This document shows, piece by piece, positions 24,510 through 37,560 of a stretch of DNA of 64,000 nucleotides. The stretch is taken from the NCBI RefSeq assembly GCF_905475345.1, contig NC_066600.1, forward strand, positions 468,501 to 532,500, written 5' to 3'. Every line of letters begins with the position of its first letter. Position 1 is the stretch's first letter. The stretch is from Vespula vulgaris. Taxonomy: Eukaryota; Arthropoda; Insecta; Hymenoptera; Vespidae. Both the position numbers and the translations under genes were made by a program. The notes under the pieces are model-generated. The model saw only the letters and a program-made list of their open reading frames with translations. It had not been told where the DNA came from and made no database searches.

Positions 24510-27500
24510 TTGTAGCGCATCCGACGGTCTCGTGTACCGCCGTTCTCGCCGTCGATCTTTATTTCCTTAGCAACACAATACGCATGAGATACGTCATAAC
24601 TTCCATGTTGAAAACACTCGAACCGGCCACGAGCCACGCCCACAAGTATCGCTTCGATCAATAAACGTTACAAATCCTTTTCATCACCTGCATATACCTT
24701 TGAATAACACCTTTTCCTTTATTTTCAGTAAAATTCAAAACGTATTGAATTTCTCCTTGATGAATACACGCATTTCCAAGATTATAATAATAATAATAAC
24801 TAATGATGATGATAATAATAATAATAACGTTTAAACCCTACACGTGTGGTGCTCGCAGCGAAAGTACAGATGGGAATATTTGGCTACAATTAACCAGCGA
24901 GACATAAAGGAATCAGATAAACTACGAGGACGATATCCCTTTGAATACGCGCGACCCTTTTCAAAACCAGTCAACCCAACGTTATCGTTTACAGGGATTG
25001 CTTCGCAACTCAATTTCATATTGAAAACGTTTGAAGCTATACACGTGAATACTGCATCGATCGATAAACATTATAAAGATTTTTGATTGACTTTTAATTG
25101 GCTCGAGTCGCATTCAACCTTCGCATTGTACTAAACTTCCAATGTATTGTAAATCCGTTTTATTTTTGTTTATCTCCAAGACACAATAACAACGTTTTAA
25201 CGTTGCCACAGAAATACGGATGGATAGTATCGGACAATATTTCTGTGATGAAATAGATAAAGAAATCGGATAAACTACGAGGACGATCTCCCTTCGAATT
25301 CGCGAAGCTCTTTTCAAAACCAGTCAACCCAACGTTATCATTCACATGGATCGCTACGTAACTCAATTTCCTATTGAAAACGTTTGAAGCTGCACATGTA
25401 CTACATGCAACATCGATTCACAAACATTACAAAGATTTTTGATTGACTTTTAATTGGCTCGAGTCGCATTCAACCCTTTCCTCGTAGTAACATTTCAAAG
25501 CATATAGCAAATCCTCTGTATTCCCTTTTATCTCTAAGAAGCAATAATAACGTTGAAACGTTTCTCGTCGGGGCTTCACGAGAAAATGCGAACAGTAGTA
25601 TTAGAGAATAATTTCGTCTCGAGGCAAATCAAGAAATTACGTGAATTTCAAAGAGAATCCCCTATATGAATTCTCAAAGAGCCAAACCGATTGAGTCGAG
25701 TGAAAATAAACAAGAACGATAATTCGTCCGAAAAGCGAGAAAGGATACGATACGTGACTACGAAATTTAGGGGACCTGCAAATGGAATATTTCCTTTTCT
25801 TTTTTATCGGATAAAGAAATGTGACGAATAAGAAGGGAGTCTTTGAATACAAAATTGTTTTTTCATCGCCGCAAAGTCTTTGGCGACATCTACTCGAGTT
25901 GCTTCTTAACTTACTACCGTAAGGAAATGAAGGCTCCTACATAAATCTTCGATCACTGAACATTGTAAATCTTCTCGGATCACTTTTAATTGCCTCGAGT
26001 CTCATTCTCCCTATTTCTTTTGAAACTAACATTTCAAAATGCGTCGAGTTTCTCTTTCGTTCTCCCTCATTTCTAAGACGCAATAATAACGTTTAAGCGT
26101 TACTCATACGGACGCCTGTTGCGAAAGTAGAGATGGTTTCGGTTGATAATTATTCCGTGATGAGAGAGATAAAGAAATCGGATGAATGGTTAGAAGAATC
26201 TCCCTTCGAATTTACGAACCCCTTACTAAAACCAGTTGTCCGAAGTACAAAGGGACTCGGTGGGGAAACGTGTTTGAAAAAGAAGGGTGAACGTTATGCG
26301 GCTGTGGAATTTAAAAACACGCGTATAGAAACGTTTCTCTTTTCCTATTCGTCCTTTTTCGAAAAGAATTCGAACTTGTTTTTTGCTCGATATTTAGTTC
26401 CTTGACGACATCATCTGCAACAATTGTTTCATAATTTACGTGTGAAACCAGTCACGTGCCGCGTCCAGTAACACCTTTCCGATCGATAGAGCTACTAATT
26501 ATTTTCACCCCTGGGGTCGCATCCCTTCCTTCCTTCCTTGCAGGAAGATTTCCAAACGTATCGAGTCTCTTCTTTATTTTTCCTCATTTCTAAGACGCAA
26601 TAATAACGTTTAAACGTTACTCGTGCAGATGTCCGCTTTGAAAGTACAGATGGTAACGATTACTCCCTGATGAGACAGATAAAGAAATCTTATGAATAGC
26701 CAGGACCCTCTCTCTTCGAGCTTGCAAAGCCCTCGCTGAAACCAGTTGTTCCAAGTACAAAGGAACGCGATAGTGAACTCGTTCGAAAAAAGAAGGGTGG
26801 ACGTAATGCTGCTAAGAAATTTAAAAAACGCGCAAAGAGGATATTTCTCCTTTTTTATTCGTGCTTTTTCAAACGATTCAAAAGTGTATCGTAATTTCCA
26901 TATTGAAAAGGTTTGAATGGTCACGTGCCACGTCCAGCGTTACCGCTTCGATCAATAAAGCTACCCATTATTCTCATCGCTAGGGTCACATCCCTCCATT
27001 TTTTCCAGGGGCATTTCAAAATGCGTTAAATTTCTTCTTCGTTTTTACTCATTTCCAAAACGTAGCAATAACGTTTAAACGCTACTCGTGCAAGTACTAC
27101 CTGTCGCAAGATATTCGACGATCGTTCCGTTATGAGATGGATAAAGAAATCAGGAAAAATACGAGGAGGACGTCCCTTTCGAATTTACCAAGGCATTACC
27201 GGAACCGATCGTTAAAAATGAGATAACGAACACGTGCGACAAACGAAGGGCGGACGTTATGTCACATTGCAATTTAGAAAATTGGCGAACGGCGTATGTC
27301 TCTCTTTTTTCTTATACATCCAATTTCGAACGATTCAAAATCGTTTTCTGATCGACGCTTAGCTTTCGGCGACATTGTCTACGTCAGTAATTGCATCGGT
27401 TCCATGTCGAAAAAATTTGAACCGATCACGTGTCACGTCCAGCGATACCGCTTCGATCAATAGAGCTACCAATTATTCTCATCGCTAAGGTCGCACCCCT

Positions 27501-29060
27501 CCATTTTTCCAGGGACATCTCAAAACGCGTTAAATTTCTTCTTCGTTTTTGCTCATTTCCAAAACTTAGTAATAACGTTTAAACGCTACTCGTGCAAGTA
27601 CTACCTGTCGCAAGATATTCGACGATCGTTCCGTTATGAGATGGATAAAGAAATCAGGAAAAATACGAGGAGGACGTCCCTTTCGAATTTGCCAAGGCAT
27701 TACCGGAACCGATCGATAAAAATGCGATAACGAACACGTGCGACGAACGAAGGGCGCACGTTATGTCGCATTGGAATTTACAAAATTAGCGAATGTCGTA
27801 TTTCTCTCTTTTTTTTTTCTTTATCCATCCTTTTTCGAACGATTCAAAATCGTTTTCTGATCGACGCCTAGCTTTTTGGCGACATTGTCTACGTCAGTAA
27901 TTGCATCGGTCCCATGTCGAAAAAATTAAAACCGGTCACGTGTCACCTCCAGCGATACCGCTTCGATCAATAGAGCTACCAATTATTTTCATCGCTAGGG
28001 TCGCATCCCTCCATTTTCTCCAGGGACATCTCAAAACGCGTTAAATTTCTTCTTTATTTTTGCTCATTTCCAAAATTTAGTAATAACGTTTAAACGCTAC
28101 TCGTGCAAGTGCTACCTGTCGCAAGATATTCGACGATCCTTCCGTTATGAGATACATAAAGAAATCAGAAAAAATACGAGGACGACGTCCCTTCGAATTT
28201 GCCAAGCCCTTACCGAAACCGATCGATAAAAATGCGATAACGAACACGTGCGACGAACGAAGGGCGGAGGTTATGTCACATTGGAATTTAGAAAATTCGG
28301 GAATGGCGTACTTCTCTTTTTTTTTTATCCATCCTTCTTCGAACGATTCAAAATCGTTTTCTGTTCGATGTCTAGCTTTTCGGCGACATTGTTTACGTCA
28401 GTAATTGCATCGGTTCCATGTCGAAAAAATTTGAACCGGTCACGTGTTATGTCCAGCCATGCCGCTTCGATCGATAGAGATACTAATTATTTTCACCGCT
28501 AGGGTCGCATTGCTCTCTTTTTTGCAGGAAAATTTGAAAACGTATTAAATTTCTTCTTCGTTTCTACCCATTTGCAAAACGTAGTAATAACGTTTAAACG
28601 CTACTCGTGCAAATACTACTCGCCGCGAAAGCACTCGTAGCAGGATATTCGACGATCGTTCCTTTATAAGATAGATAAAGAAATCAGAAAAATTACGAAG
28701 ACGAGGTCCTTTCGAATTTGCCAAGCCCTCGTCGGAACCAGTCGATAAAAATGCGGTAGCGTACGCATGCGCAAAATAAAGGGCGGACGTTATATTCACA
28801 ATGGAATTTATAAAACTCGCAAAGGAGATATTTCTTTTTTCTTTTTTATCCATGCTTCCTCGAAAGATTCAAAATTGTTTTCTAATCGATTTTTAATTTT
28901 TCTTACCGTCGTCATCTACGTTAGTCGTTTCATAACTTACTTTCATATTGATAATGCTTAAAGCTGCTGCGTGCTGCATACTCCATTGATTCCACCGGTA
29001 CTGTGCATCGTTCAATAAACATCACAAATCTTTTTAGTTGACTTTCTATTGTCTTTAGAC
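24510..29060 (-). mobile_element. Mariner HTH-derived tandem array, block B (9-10 units)
   Basis: Unit landmark AATAACGTTTAAACG-CTACTCGTGCA recurs near 24826, 25190, 25543, 26080, 26596, 27066, 27561, 28078 and 28583. Units are about 350-365 bp (first two) or 470-540 bp. On the minus strand each holds fragments of a mariner N-terminus: VLEMSKNEEEI-type start, FECFQHGSYDV (24618-24586), and second-HTH remnants such as NNVAEKLDIEQKTILNRSK (28391-28335) and DDVVKELNIEQKT (26412-26374). The short units lack the second HTH. Units around 27.06-28.1 kb are nearly identical, so they expanded recently. The plus-strand frames through it (for example 28147-28404) are by-products. Confidence 0.72.
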
Positions 29061-29924
29061 ATATTCTTTCTTTTTTTTTTTGTCGTAGTAAAATTTCAAA
29101 ATGTATTGAATTTCTTCTGTGTTTTCACTCGGTCGCAAGATTCGAATCGTCACTCGTTTGAAAAATTTGATAATAAATTTTAAATAAATATACCAATATA
29201 ATCATCAGAAATTACTCTTAAAATACTTTTACAATGTTCTTAAAAATAAATGATAAAACTAAAAAATTAGACTTTAACCACACGCTACCGATACTAGTTT
29301 TCACTGAGTCTACCATCTTTTTTTCGTAACGATTTCAGCGACTGCGGATGTGGACAAAATGTGAACTATCACGTCGGTGTATAAGCCTGTGTTGGTATTC
29401 GCATACATAAAAATTAGCTGGAGAAGTAGGTTAATGAACTACTAACCCAAATTTTCGCTTTCTAATGCATATATTCTTTTCTAAGTGAAGCAAGTTAAGT
29501 TACATACATTGTTATACAGATTAGATTTCTTTTACATGCATAGGAAATAGTAAATATGTATAATTGGTAGATATAAGAACTAGTACACTAGTCAATTTGC
29601 GAAAGAAAAATAATACTACTAAACGTTTGCTTAAAACTAATACCTACAATATAAAGCGAACTCCTACAGACTAAACTATAACAAAGTAGCGCAAAAAAGA
29701 AATCTCTTAGATAACGTGGAAGCGAAGTAGTGTTTTGATCTTCTAAGAACCAGCCGGATTTGAGACATATTTAATATCGGTACTTATTTCCTGCTGTCTC
29801 TGCAGTTGGATTAGTCTTTTCCAGAACCTACAACAAATGATACATTATAATAAATGATTATAATAAATAAATGATTATGATCAATATTTTGAAAATATCT
29901 TACATAGTATGAAACCTCCATCTG
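29061..29924. repeat. Array-flanking tail of block B
   Basis: Collinear with 9051-9900 (GCGACTGCGGATGTGGAC, GATAACGTGGAAGCGAA and others). No gene recognised. Confidence 0.6.
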
Positions 29925-30769
29925 AATTTCCCAACAATTGTAGTTCCACCTTATTGCCACCATTTTTATAAATATATTTCCAACGTCTTTGAAACTCTAC
30001 CCTTAAGATCTCTGTCAAACCTTTAGATCTCAATGTTCAATCATTGATAAGAATTTGACGAGTCTTATTTCCAACTCTTCAATTACCATTCTTAATTAAG
30101 AAGGTCTGTATGTGACCTTCTCTACGTTTATAATATTCTCTTTACCAGACAATTAATTCTGGACATTTCTTTTCTACAGCTTGGCATAATATATCAATTT
30201 TTTGACAGTGTATAATAGGATCAAAAGGTTGGATAGATCGAAACAGTTAATAGTGAACAAATTCTTTGTTCCCTATATCAACATACATAGCATCACTTCT
30301 TCAAATATCATTCCTGAATTTGCGAATGCTTCCAATGTAAATCTTTTATCAACCATGATCTCCAATATATTATTGTCGGGCATTGAATCTACCAGAAGTA
30401 TCTGGTATCAGGCCGTGTCTGGCAATACAATCGCAGAAATTCGATCTATTAAAACTTCCATTATTTGATTATTCGGCTCACAAACATCAGGTTGTTTTTG
30501 TACCCAGCCTTTTCTAAATGACTTAAAAATGCTTTGTGATCGTTGATCAGATCCATAACGGCATCACGTGCTGCACTTGCACCATAACTTCCACAGTTGA
30601 AAACGCTTGATTTTAGATGCGTGCGATGATCAGTGATACCGTATAGGCCAATAAGTATTACCGATATAGGTAAGATATTACCAATTGTAGCTGATTGAGC
30701 CAAATTTTTGGATCCCTTTTTGTAGTAAAATTTTGACGTATATCGAATTTCTTCTTTAATATCTTCCAT
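29925..30769 (-). mobile_element. Mariner-like transposase relic, minus-strand copy
   Basis: Starts MEDIKEEIRYTSKFYYKKG, followed by NLAQSAT, SVFNCGSYG, then AFLSHLEKAGYKNN: the N-terminal HTH1 and HTH2 pattern of mariner transposases. Downstream the minus strand is interrupted by stops but keeps the same frame fragments as the plus-strand partner at 31755-32575, including TLEAFANSGMIF and NIL-IMV. No intact catalytic triad. Nucleotide identity to the partner is high through 29.93-30.62 kb. Confidence 0.68.
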
Positions 30770-30839
30770 GGTCAGGAAAATTATACGGTGATATGTAGCT
30801 GTTTAAACAGATAGCCATTCGATCGAAGAATATTACCAA

Positions 30840-31395
30840 ATTTAGACTGAAAGTAATGCCGTTGAATGGTTGAACTTCGTCTCTCATCGTCTTTCTACCA
30901 TCGTTCTTCTTTCCATTTGGATCAACTGGTTTTGTTTAAAAGTATTCCGAATTCGACGGGGAGAAGTTTTTTGATTTGTCCAATTTCTTTCCTATCTCCT
31001 CCAGGGTCTGTCCAGTGTAATATATCATGCCAAGCTGCTTGGCGGCTTATGATCTTAAATCCTGAAATAATTCAATTACAAATATATATTATGCTACTGC
31101 CGTACAAGTAATGGATTGTAAAGATTTTCTATAGACTTACGGTGGTGTTGGATTAATTTTCCGGATGGCGGTTTCGAATTAATATTCCAATACTTTGTTC
31201 TTTGGAGAAAAGACTGGCCATTTTTGAGATATTGATTTTTCTGAAAATCAAGCTTCCTGATAAGTAATGTAATATGTAAAGCATATGTAAACAACGTGAA
31301 ATAAAAACAAACCTTTGATGTGAAAGAAGATCTGCTTGTTTGCCTCCTCTTGTACCATTTTCCGGCAGGTAACTTATATTTAAATATTTAATCTA
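30840..31395 (-). pseudogene. Decayed exon-like block, copy C (unknown gene)
   Basis: Minus strand: ATG at 31358, MVQEEANKQIFFHIK, donor GTTTGT at 31312. A second segment at about 31140-31260 has frame LIFRKINISKMASLFSK and ends in GTAAGTCT. A third starts after TTATTTCAG near 31061 with frame ISRQAAWHDILHWTDPG. This is the best-preserved of the three copies but still has stops if all segments are joined. It lies between the two arms of the mariner inverted pair. Family not recognised. Confidence 0.42.
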
Positions 31396-31419
31396 CTACT
31401 AATTTCTGATATAAGATTT

Positions 31420-31475
31420 CATATATATATATATATATGTGTGTGCGGCAAGATATATATATATATATATGTATA
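31420..31475. repeat. (TA)n/(TG)n microsatellite
   Basis: Two TA runs separated by GTGTGTGCGGCAAG. Confidence 0.8.
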
Positions 31476-31754
31476 CACGTCACAGGAATTAACGAATAAA
31501 ATTTAATAAATCGGTACAAAGCAATTATAATAATTTTTTAGCTTTATAATTTATGAAAATTAATTAAAACTTAGTTTTTTTCTATTTTAACGATAAAATT
31601 ATTTATGGATATGAAATTAATACAGGAAAAAAATTTTTTCGTTTTTCGCATCCTATTGATTTTATCGCTGGCAGTCAGTCGAGTCGCGAACACGGAGGGT
31701 GACGTTTCGCTGAAGATCTTCTTAGGAAGGTTAAAGCGTTTAAAAGTACGGTTT

Positions 31755-32575
31755 AAAAGTAATGGGCCTGAAGGAAGAAGAAATTCGATACAAGATTTTG
31801 AATTTCGTTACAAGAACAGTACGGATGTGACTGAAGTTATTGCCAATATTTAAATTGCTAGGGATCGGTGTAATATCAAGACATCTCGTACATGGTTGTT
31901 CAAGCGTTTTCGTGTGGAAGTTCTGGTGCAAGTGCTGCACACGATGCCATTATGGATCTAATCACCGATCACAAAGCATTTTAAGTCATTTAAAAAAGGC
32001 TGGGTACAGAAAAAACCCGATGTTTATGGGCCGAATAATCAAATAATGAAAGTTTTAACGGATCGAATTTCTGCCATTGGATTGTCAGACACGGACTGAT
32101 ACAAGATACTTTTGGAAGAGTCAATTCCCGACAATAAGATATTGAAAATCATGGTTGATGAAAGACCTACATTGGAAGTATTCACAAACTCAGGAATGAT
32201 ATTTAAGGAAGTGATGCTATATATGTTGATATGGGGAACAAAGAATTTGGTCACGATTAACTGTTTCTGTCTAGCCAAGCTTTTGATCCTACTATGCACT
32301 GTCAAAAAATTGATACATTAAGCCAAGCTGTAGAAAGGAAATATCCAGAATTAATTATCTGGTAAAGAGAATATTATAAACGTAGAGAAGGTATCAAAAA
32401 ATTATTTATCAAGAAGGCTTTGACTATCTAGGCGTGGCAATTGAAGAGGCAGAAATAAGTTTCATCAAATTATCATCAGTGACTAGACAGAGATACAAAA
32501 GTTAGACTTTCAAAGACGTTAAAAAGACATTTATACAAATGACAGCAATACAGTGGAAGTTCAACCATTAAGTCA
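31755..32575 (+). mobile_element. Mariner-like transposase relic, plus-strand copy
   Basis: An N-terminal remnant (RNSIQDFEFRYKN) is at 31758-31850. After TTGCTAG|GGATCGG at 31862 come SILSHLKKAGYRKN (HTH2), GMIFKEVML and, in the next frame, CQKIDTLSQAVERKYPELI (32296-32355), a clear mariner transposase signature (family YCQQLD-L--A---KRPEL). Frameshifts and stops make it inactive. The GGATCG...TCAAGAC opening matches the exon-like units at 11.6-13.2 kb. Reverse-complement partner at 29925-30769. Confidence 0.7.
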
Positions 32576-33020
32576 GTTTTAACTTATTGAAATCAGTGTT
32601 ATCAAACTATAACATATGGGAAACATCTTGGACGAAAGGAAAGAAGATCAGCTGTGTCACCCAGTTAAATTATTAATTATAATTTCTACTTTCAAAACAA
32701 GTGAAGTGATTTATTTTTTTATTAAAATACGAAAAAACCTTTTTCCTCGACTTAACATTTAAATTATTAATATCATTAATCACTATGATCAATTTTTGAA
32801 AATTAATTCGAACTTTTACAAATTTCAAGAATCAAGGACTTTTTATGTACATTTGATATGTACATTATCATAACTAATTATTACAGTAATATAAGTAGAA
32901 GTACCGTGTTTAAAATATATATAACATTACTGATACAATTATTGCATTGTCTAGAAATTAAGTTATATATAATTAATTATGCCCAATTAAACATCGTATG
33001 GAAATAAAATACTCAATTAA
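32576..33020. other. AT-rich spacer
   Basis: Includes at 32700-32800 the intron-like repeat that also follows the exon-like units at 12.1-13.3 kb. Otherwise nothing seen. Confidence 0.5.
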
Positions 33021-33024
33021 TAAA

Positions 33025-33430
33025 TTATGGATTTGTCCATGTGCGTGTATGTATGCGTGTGTACGTGTAAATATCCATGCGCGTGTAATCAAATTAGACG
33101 CGTATGGACATTCACACGCACGCACGCTCACATACACACACACACACACGGGTTACAAACACAAAACCCCGCACACGCTGCACACACACATATTTACATA
33201 AATGAATATATATGTGTGTACAACGTGTGCGGGGGGTGTGTGTGTGTATGTAAATATCCATACGTGTGTAAGTAATTAGACTCGTATGGACATCCACACA
33301 CATATACACACGCGAGCATCCCCCCCCCCCGTACACGCTGTGCTCAAGTATATTCATTAAAATGACATATACCTGTGTGCAGCGTGTGCGGGGGGGGGGG
33401 ATGTATATATGTATATATGTATATAACACA
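33025..33430. repeat. Nested palindromic GT/CA minisatellite
   Basis: Two dyads of the form AATATCCATrCG...CGTATGGACAT (33069-33113 and 33254-33296) and two of the form CCCCGyACACGCTG...CrrCGTGTGCGGGG (33172-33232 and 33320-33402). The second pair has C10 and G10 runs. The whole block is a partly tandem, self-complementary unit. Frames through it are not genes. Confidence 0.8.
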
Positions 33431-34200
33431 AGTATTTTAATTTATAATTTATATAAATTTTACTTGAAATTTTTCTTGGATTTTCAATAAATTTATGCTG
33501 TTGAAAGAAATGCTAATAACGAAATATTACATTGATTTAGTATTTTTTTTCCAAATTTTTGTTCGATTTAAAGCAAATTTGGACGATTGAAAAACGTAAT
33601 AAGTAAATTTCATAACAAATGTGCCGATATTCAATGGTTAATATTTCTTTTTATTCCCACTTGATCTTCATCAGGCATAGTTAAAAAATATTCAAATTAT
33701 TTGAAAGACAAAATATTTCGAGCTATTTCAACAGCTGTACCCATACATCTTTTATACGTAGCATTCGTGATCGACATTGTGTTGAAATATTTCCAATATA
33801 GATTATTTGCTTTTTTCTTTTCTTTACTTTTCTTTCTCTTTCAATTTTAATTTTTTTCTTCTTTCAGTTTCAATTTTGATATTTTGTAAGTGTTTCTACG
33901 TATAGTTAGATGTATAAGTAGGCTTTATATATATTATAGACATGTAGATGTGATATGTGTTGTAGACATATAGATGTGACGTGTATTATAGATATGACAA
34001 TATGAATTGTATTATGGATATGATCATCTGATATATGTTATAGATGTATAGATAGGTATATATATAAGTGTAGACACAATCATATATGTATATATGTGTG
34101 TCTGCGCGTGTGTGCGTGTGTATTTGCTTATATGCATACACACACAGACATACATAAATATATATAAAGAATCCGTCAATCACCTGAAAAGAAGAAAAAA
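33431..34200. repeat. Spacer with a diverged TAGATGTGA minisatellite
   Basis: 33930-34065 repeats a 25-30 bp unit around ATAGATGTGA(C/T)(A/G)TGTATTATAGA, and a GT/CA stretch follows at 34085-34150. The rest is featureless AT-rich sequence. Confidence 0.6.
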
Positions 34201-34680
34201 AAAACTATATTTATTTACTTATTTATAAGAAAAGACATTATATAAGTTTATGCTTAAGTTAATTGTAAATAAAATGTATTAGACTTACGACGGATTAGCG
34301 AAACTAATTCTATCATCCTTTATCAATAATTACATATTTTATATAATTTGGTATAAAAAAACCATCAGCCATTAATATTGCATCAAAATTGGTAAATTCA
34401 ATAATAGTATCATAATGATCCTGTAATTAAAAAAAAGGAGATCCGTTAAATATTATCATACCAAGGTATTTTTATATCATAGTAACTATTTTATTAAATT
34501 TTCTCAATAATAACTTGGTATGTCTATATCATCAGGATCAATTTTTTTATTTTTTGCAACAAGATTTGGGAATATTGAATGTAATTGTAATAAAAGCAAT
34601 CTCTAATAGTCGTAGCTTTCGCAACAATGTAACTACCAAATAAACTACAATCAAAATTGAAATTTATAACAAAACTTTTG
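34201..34680. repeat. Start of duplicated block C
   Basis: 34226-34530 matches 1978-2260 and 16990-17070. No gene. Confidence 0.55.
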
Positions 34681-37560
34681 CAAATATTTTTGTTATTACT
34701 ACTTGAAATAGTCGAACGTTTTTAAATTTCTTCTTCGGAGTAATCATTTCGATAATCATTTCAGTTAAACGATTAAAACGTTGACATTTTAAAAAATTGT
34801 TAACAAATTTTGATGCATTTTGGATTTTAGTCTTAATAAAAACACTTGAGAATTTTCGGAAAATTTTCATTAAAAATGTCCAATTGAACTTTCAATATGC
34901 TTTCTAATTGTTTATTTAAAAACTTCACTCAACATTTGAAACTTTATTTTTATCGTATAAATTATATTTGAATATAAGACTCATTTGAAAGGTAATATTA
35001 ATGATGATGTTATTAATAGAGCATATTAAAATAGTCAAACATCTTTAAGTCCGTCGTAGTACTTCAAAATTATTTCGATTAAACAATTTAAATATTGACA
35101 TTTAAAGAAAACATTTAATAAAACATCCTACTTTAATTTGAATTCTATTTTTATTGAGATGACTTCAGAATCTTTGGAAAATGTTAAACATGTACGATTT
35201 ATCTTTCAGTATGCTTTCCGAGCGTCCTAATTATTTATTTGAAACTTTGACTTGACTGATTTAGAATTTCATTTTTCATCGAATAAGTCGTATTTCAATG
35301 AAAGCCTCATTTAAAAGATTATATTAATGACGCTGATGTTAATAGGACATATGAAAATGGTCGAGCACCTTGAAGTAATTATCCGTCGAATTACTTCATA
35401 ATCATTGCCATTAAACGATTCCCATTGAACGTTTACTTTTAAAGAACTAAATAAAATATCCGGATCCAATTTGGCCTTTATTTTTATTAAAAAAACTTCA
35501 GAATCTTTGGGAAATGTTAAATATGTCCGATTAATATTCCAGTGTACTTTCTAAGCGTTGTAATTATTTCAGTTAAAAATTTAACTCAACATTTGGAATT
35601 TCGTTTTAGTCGTAAAATTTGTATTTCAATGTAAGACTTATTTAAAACATTATATTAATGATGATAATCTTAATAGGACGCATTAAAATGATCAAACAAA
35701 CCCTTTGAAGTAAGTCCGTCGGATTACTTTACAATTATTCCAAACGAACGATTTAAATGTTGACGTCTAAAGAAATTTTAAAAATATCCTGATCCAATTT
35801 GGGTTTTATTTTTATTAAAGAAACTTCAGAATCTTTGGGAAATGTTAAATATGTCCGATTAATATTTCAGTATGCTTTCTAAGCGTTGTAGTCATTTATT
35901 TAAAAATTTAACCCAACAGTTAGAATTTCATTTTATATTTATAAATTGTATTTCAATGTAAAACTCATTTAGAAGATAATATTAATAATGATGACGTTAA
36001 TAGGACAAATTAAAATGATCAACACCTTTAAACCCGTCAGATTACATCATAATTATTTCCATTAAACGATTTAAACGTTGACGTTTAACGAAATCGATAA
36101 AATATCCGAATGAAATTTGGGTTTTATTTTTATTAAAAACATTTCAGAATCTTCGGAAATTATTAAATATGTCCGATTAATATTTCAGTACACCTAAGCG
36201 TTATAATTATTCATTTAAAAATTTAATTCAACATTTGGAATTTTATTTTTATCGTTTAAATCGTATTTCAATGTAAAATTCATTTGAAGGTAATAGTAAT
36301 TATGATAATATTAATAGAACGTATTGAAATAATCGAACACTTTGAACCAAGTCCGTCGAATTATTTCACAATTATTTCAATCAAATGATTTAAACGTTGA
36401 GATCTAAAGAAATGGTTAGAATATCCTCATTCAATCTGGATTCTATTGTTATTAAAAGCACTTCAGAATCTTTGGAAGATGTTAACCATGTTCGATTATT
36501 ATTTCAGTGTACCTTTTGAGCGTTCCAATTATTTATTTAAAAATTTGATCCCACCTTTAGATTTTTATCGGAATAATCGTATTACAATGTAAGACTCATT
36601 TAAACGATAATATTAATGATGGTAATGTTAATAGGACATATTAAAATGGCCGAATCCTTTGAAGTAAGTCCATCGGATTACTTCATAATTACTCCAATTA
36701 AACGATTTGAACGTCGACGTCTAAAGAAATCGATAAAATATCCTGATTGAATCGGAATTCTATTTTTATTAAAAACGTTTCAGAATCTTCGGGAATTATT
36801 AAATATGTTCGATCATATATTTCAGTATACCTTCTAAACGTTCTAATTATTCATTTAATAATTTGACTCAACGTTTAGAATTTCATTTCTATCGTAAAAA
36901 TATTATTTCAATGTAAGATCCATTCAAAAGATAATGTTAATGGGACATATTGAAATGATCGAACGCTTGGTAGCAACTCCGTCGGATTACTTCGTAATTA
37001 TTCCAATTAAGCGATTTGGACGTTGACATTTAAAAAGATCGTTAAAATATCCAGATCTATTTTGGACTTTATTTTTATCAAAAACATTTCAGAATTTACC
37101 GGAATTGTGAGATATGTTCGATTAATATTTTAGTATACATTGCAAGCGTTTTATTTATTTATTTAAAAATTGGACTCGACATTCAGAATTTTCATTTTAT
37201 CGTATTAATCAGTTTTCAACATAAGACTCATCAAAAAGATAATATCAATAAGGACGATCTCAATAGGACGTATTAAAATGGTCGACCATCTCGAAGTAAC
37301 TTCATCGGATTACTTCGTAACTATTCCGATTAAACGATTGAAACATTGACATTCGATAAAGTCGTTAAAATTTTCTGATCTCTTCTGGACTTTACTTTTA
37401 TTAGAAGCATCACGGAATCTTTAGATAATGTTGAAAATGTTCGATTGATCTTTCAGTATGCTTTCCGAGCGTCAAAATTATTTATTTAAAAATTGGAATC
37501 AACGTTCGAAATTTTGTTTTTGTCAGAAAAAATGTCAGAATCTTTTTGGAAACCTTTTGA
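34681..37560. repeat. About 320-bp tandem array, nine units
   Basis: The landmark TTTCAGTATGCTTTC (variants) recurs near 34888, 35204, 35540, 35866, 36186, 36506, 36822, 37130 and 37452. Each unit also has AGACTCATTTAAAAG, ATTAATGATGATG, TTAATAGGACATATTAAAATG, TCCGTCGGATTACTTCATAATTATTCC and CAGAATCTTTGG. Units have diverged and no frame is conserved. Unique to block C: A and B have no equivalent. Confidence 0.9.

Noticed and set aside
28147..28404. Plus-strand frame with KSEKIRGRRPFEFAKPLPKP in the mariner-derived array
   Set aside because: The minus strand of the same DNA gives transposase HTH fragments in many units; the plus frame is broken in most units and has no family likeness.
33112..33429. 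His/Thr/Tyr-rich frames
   Set aside because: By-products of GT/CA palindromic repeats.
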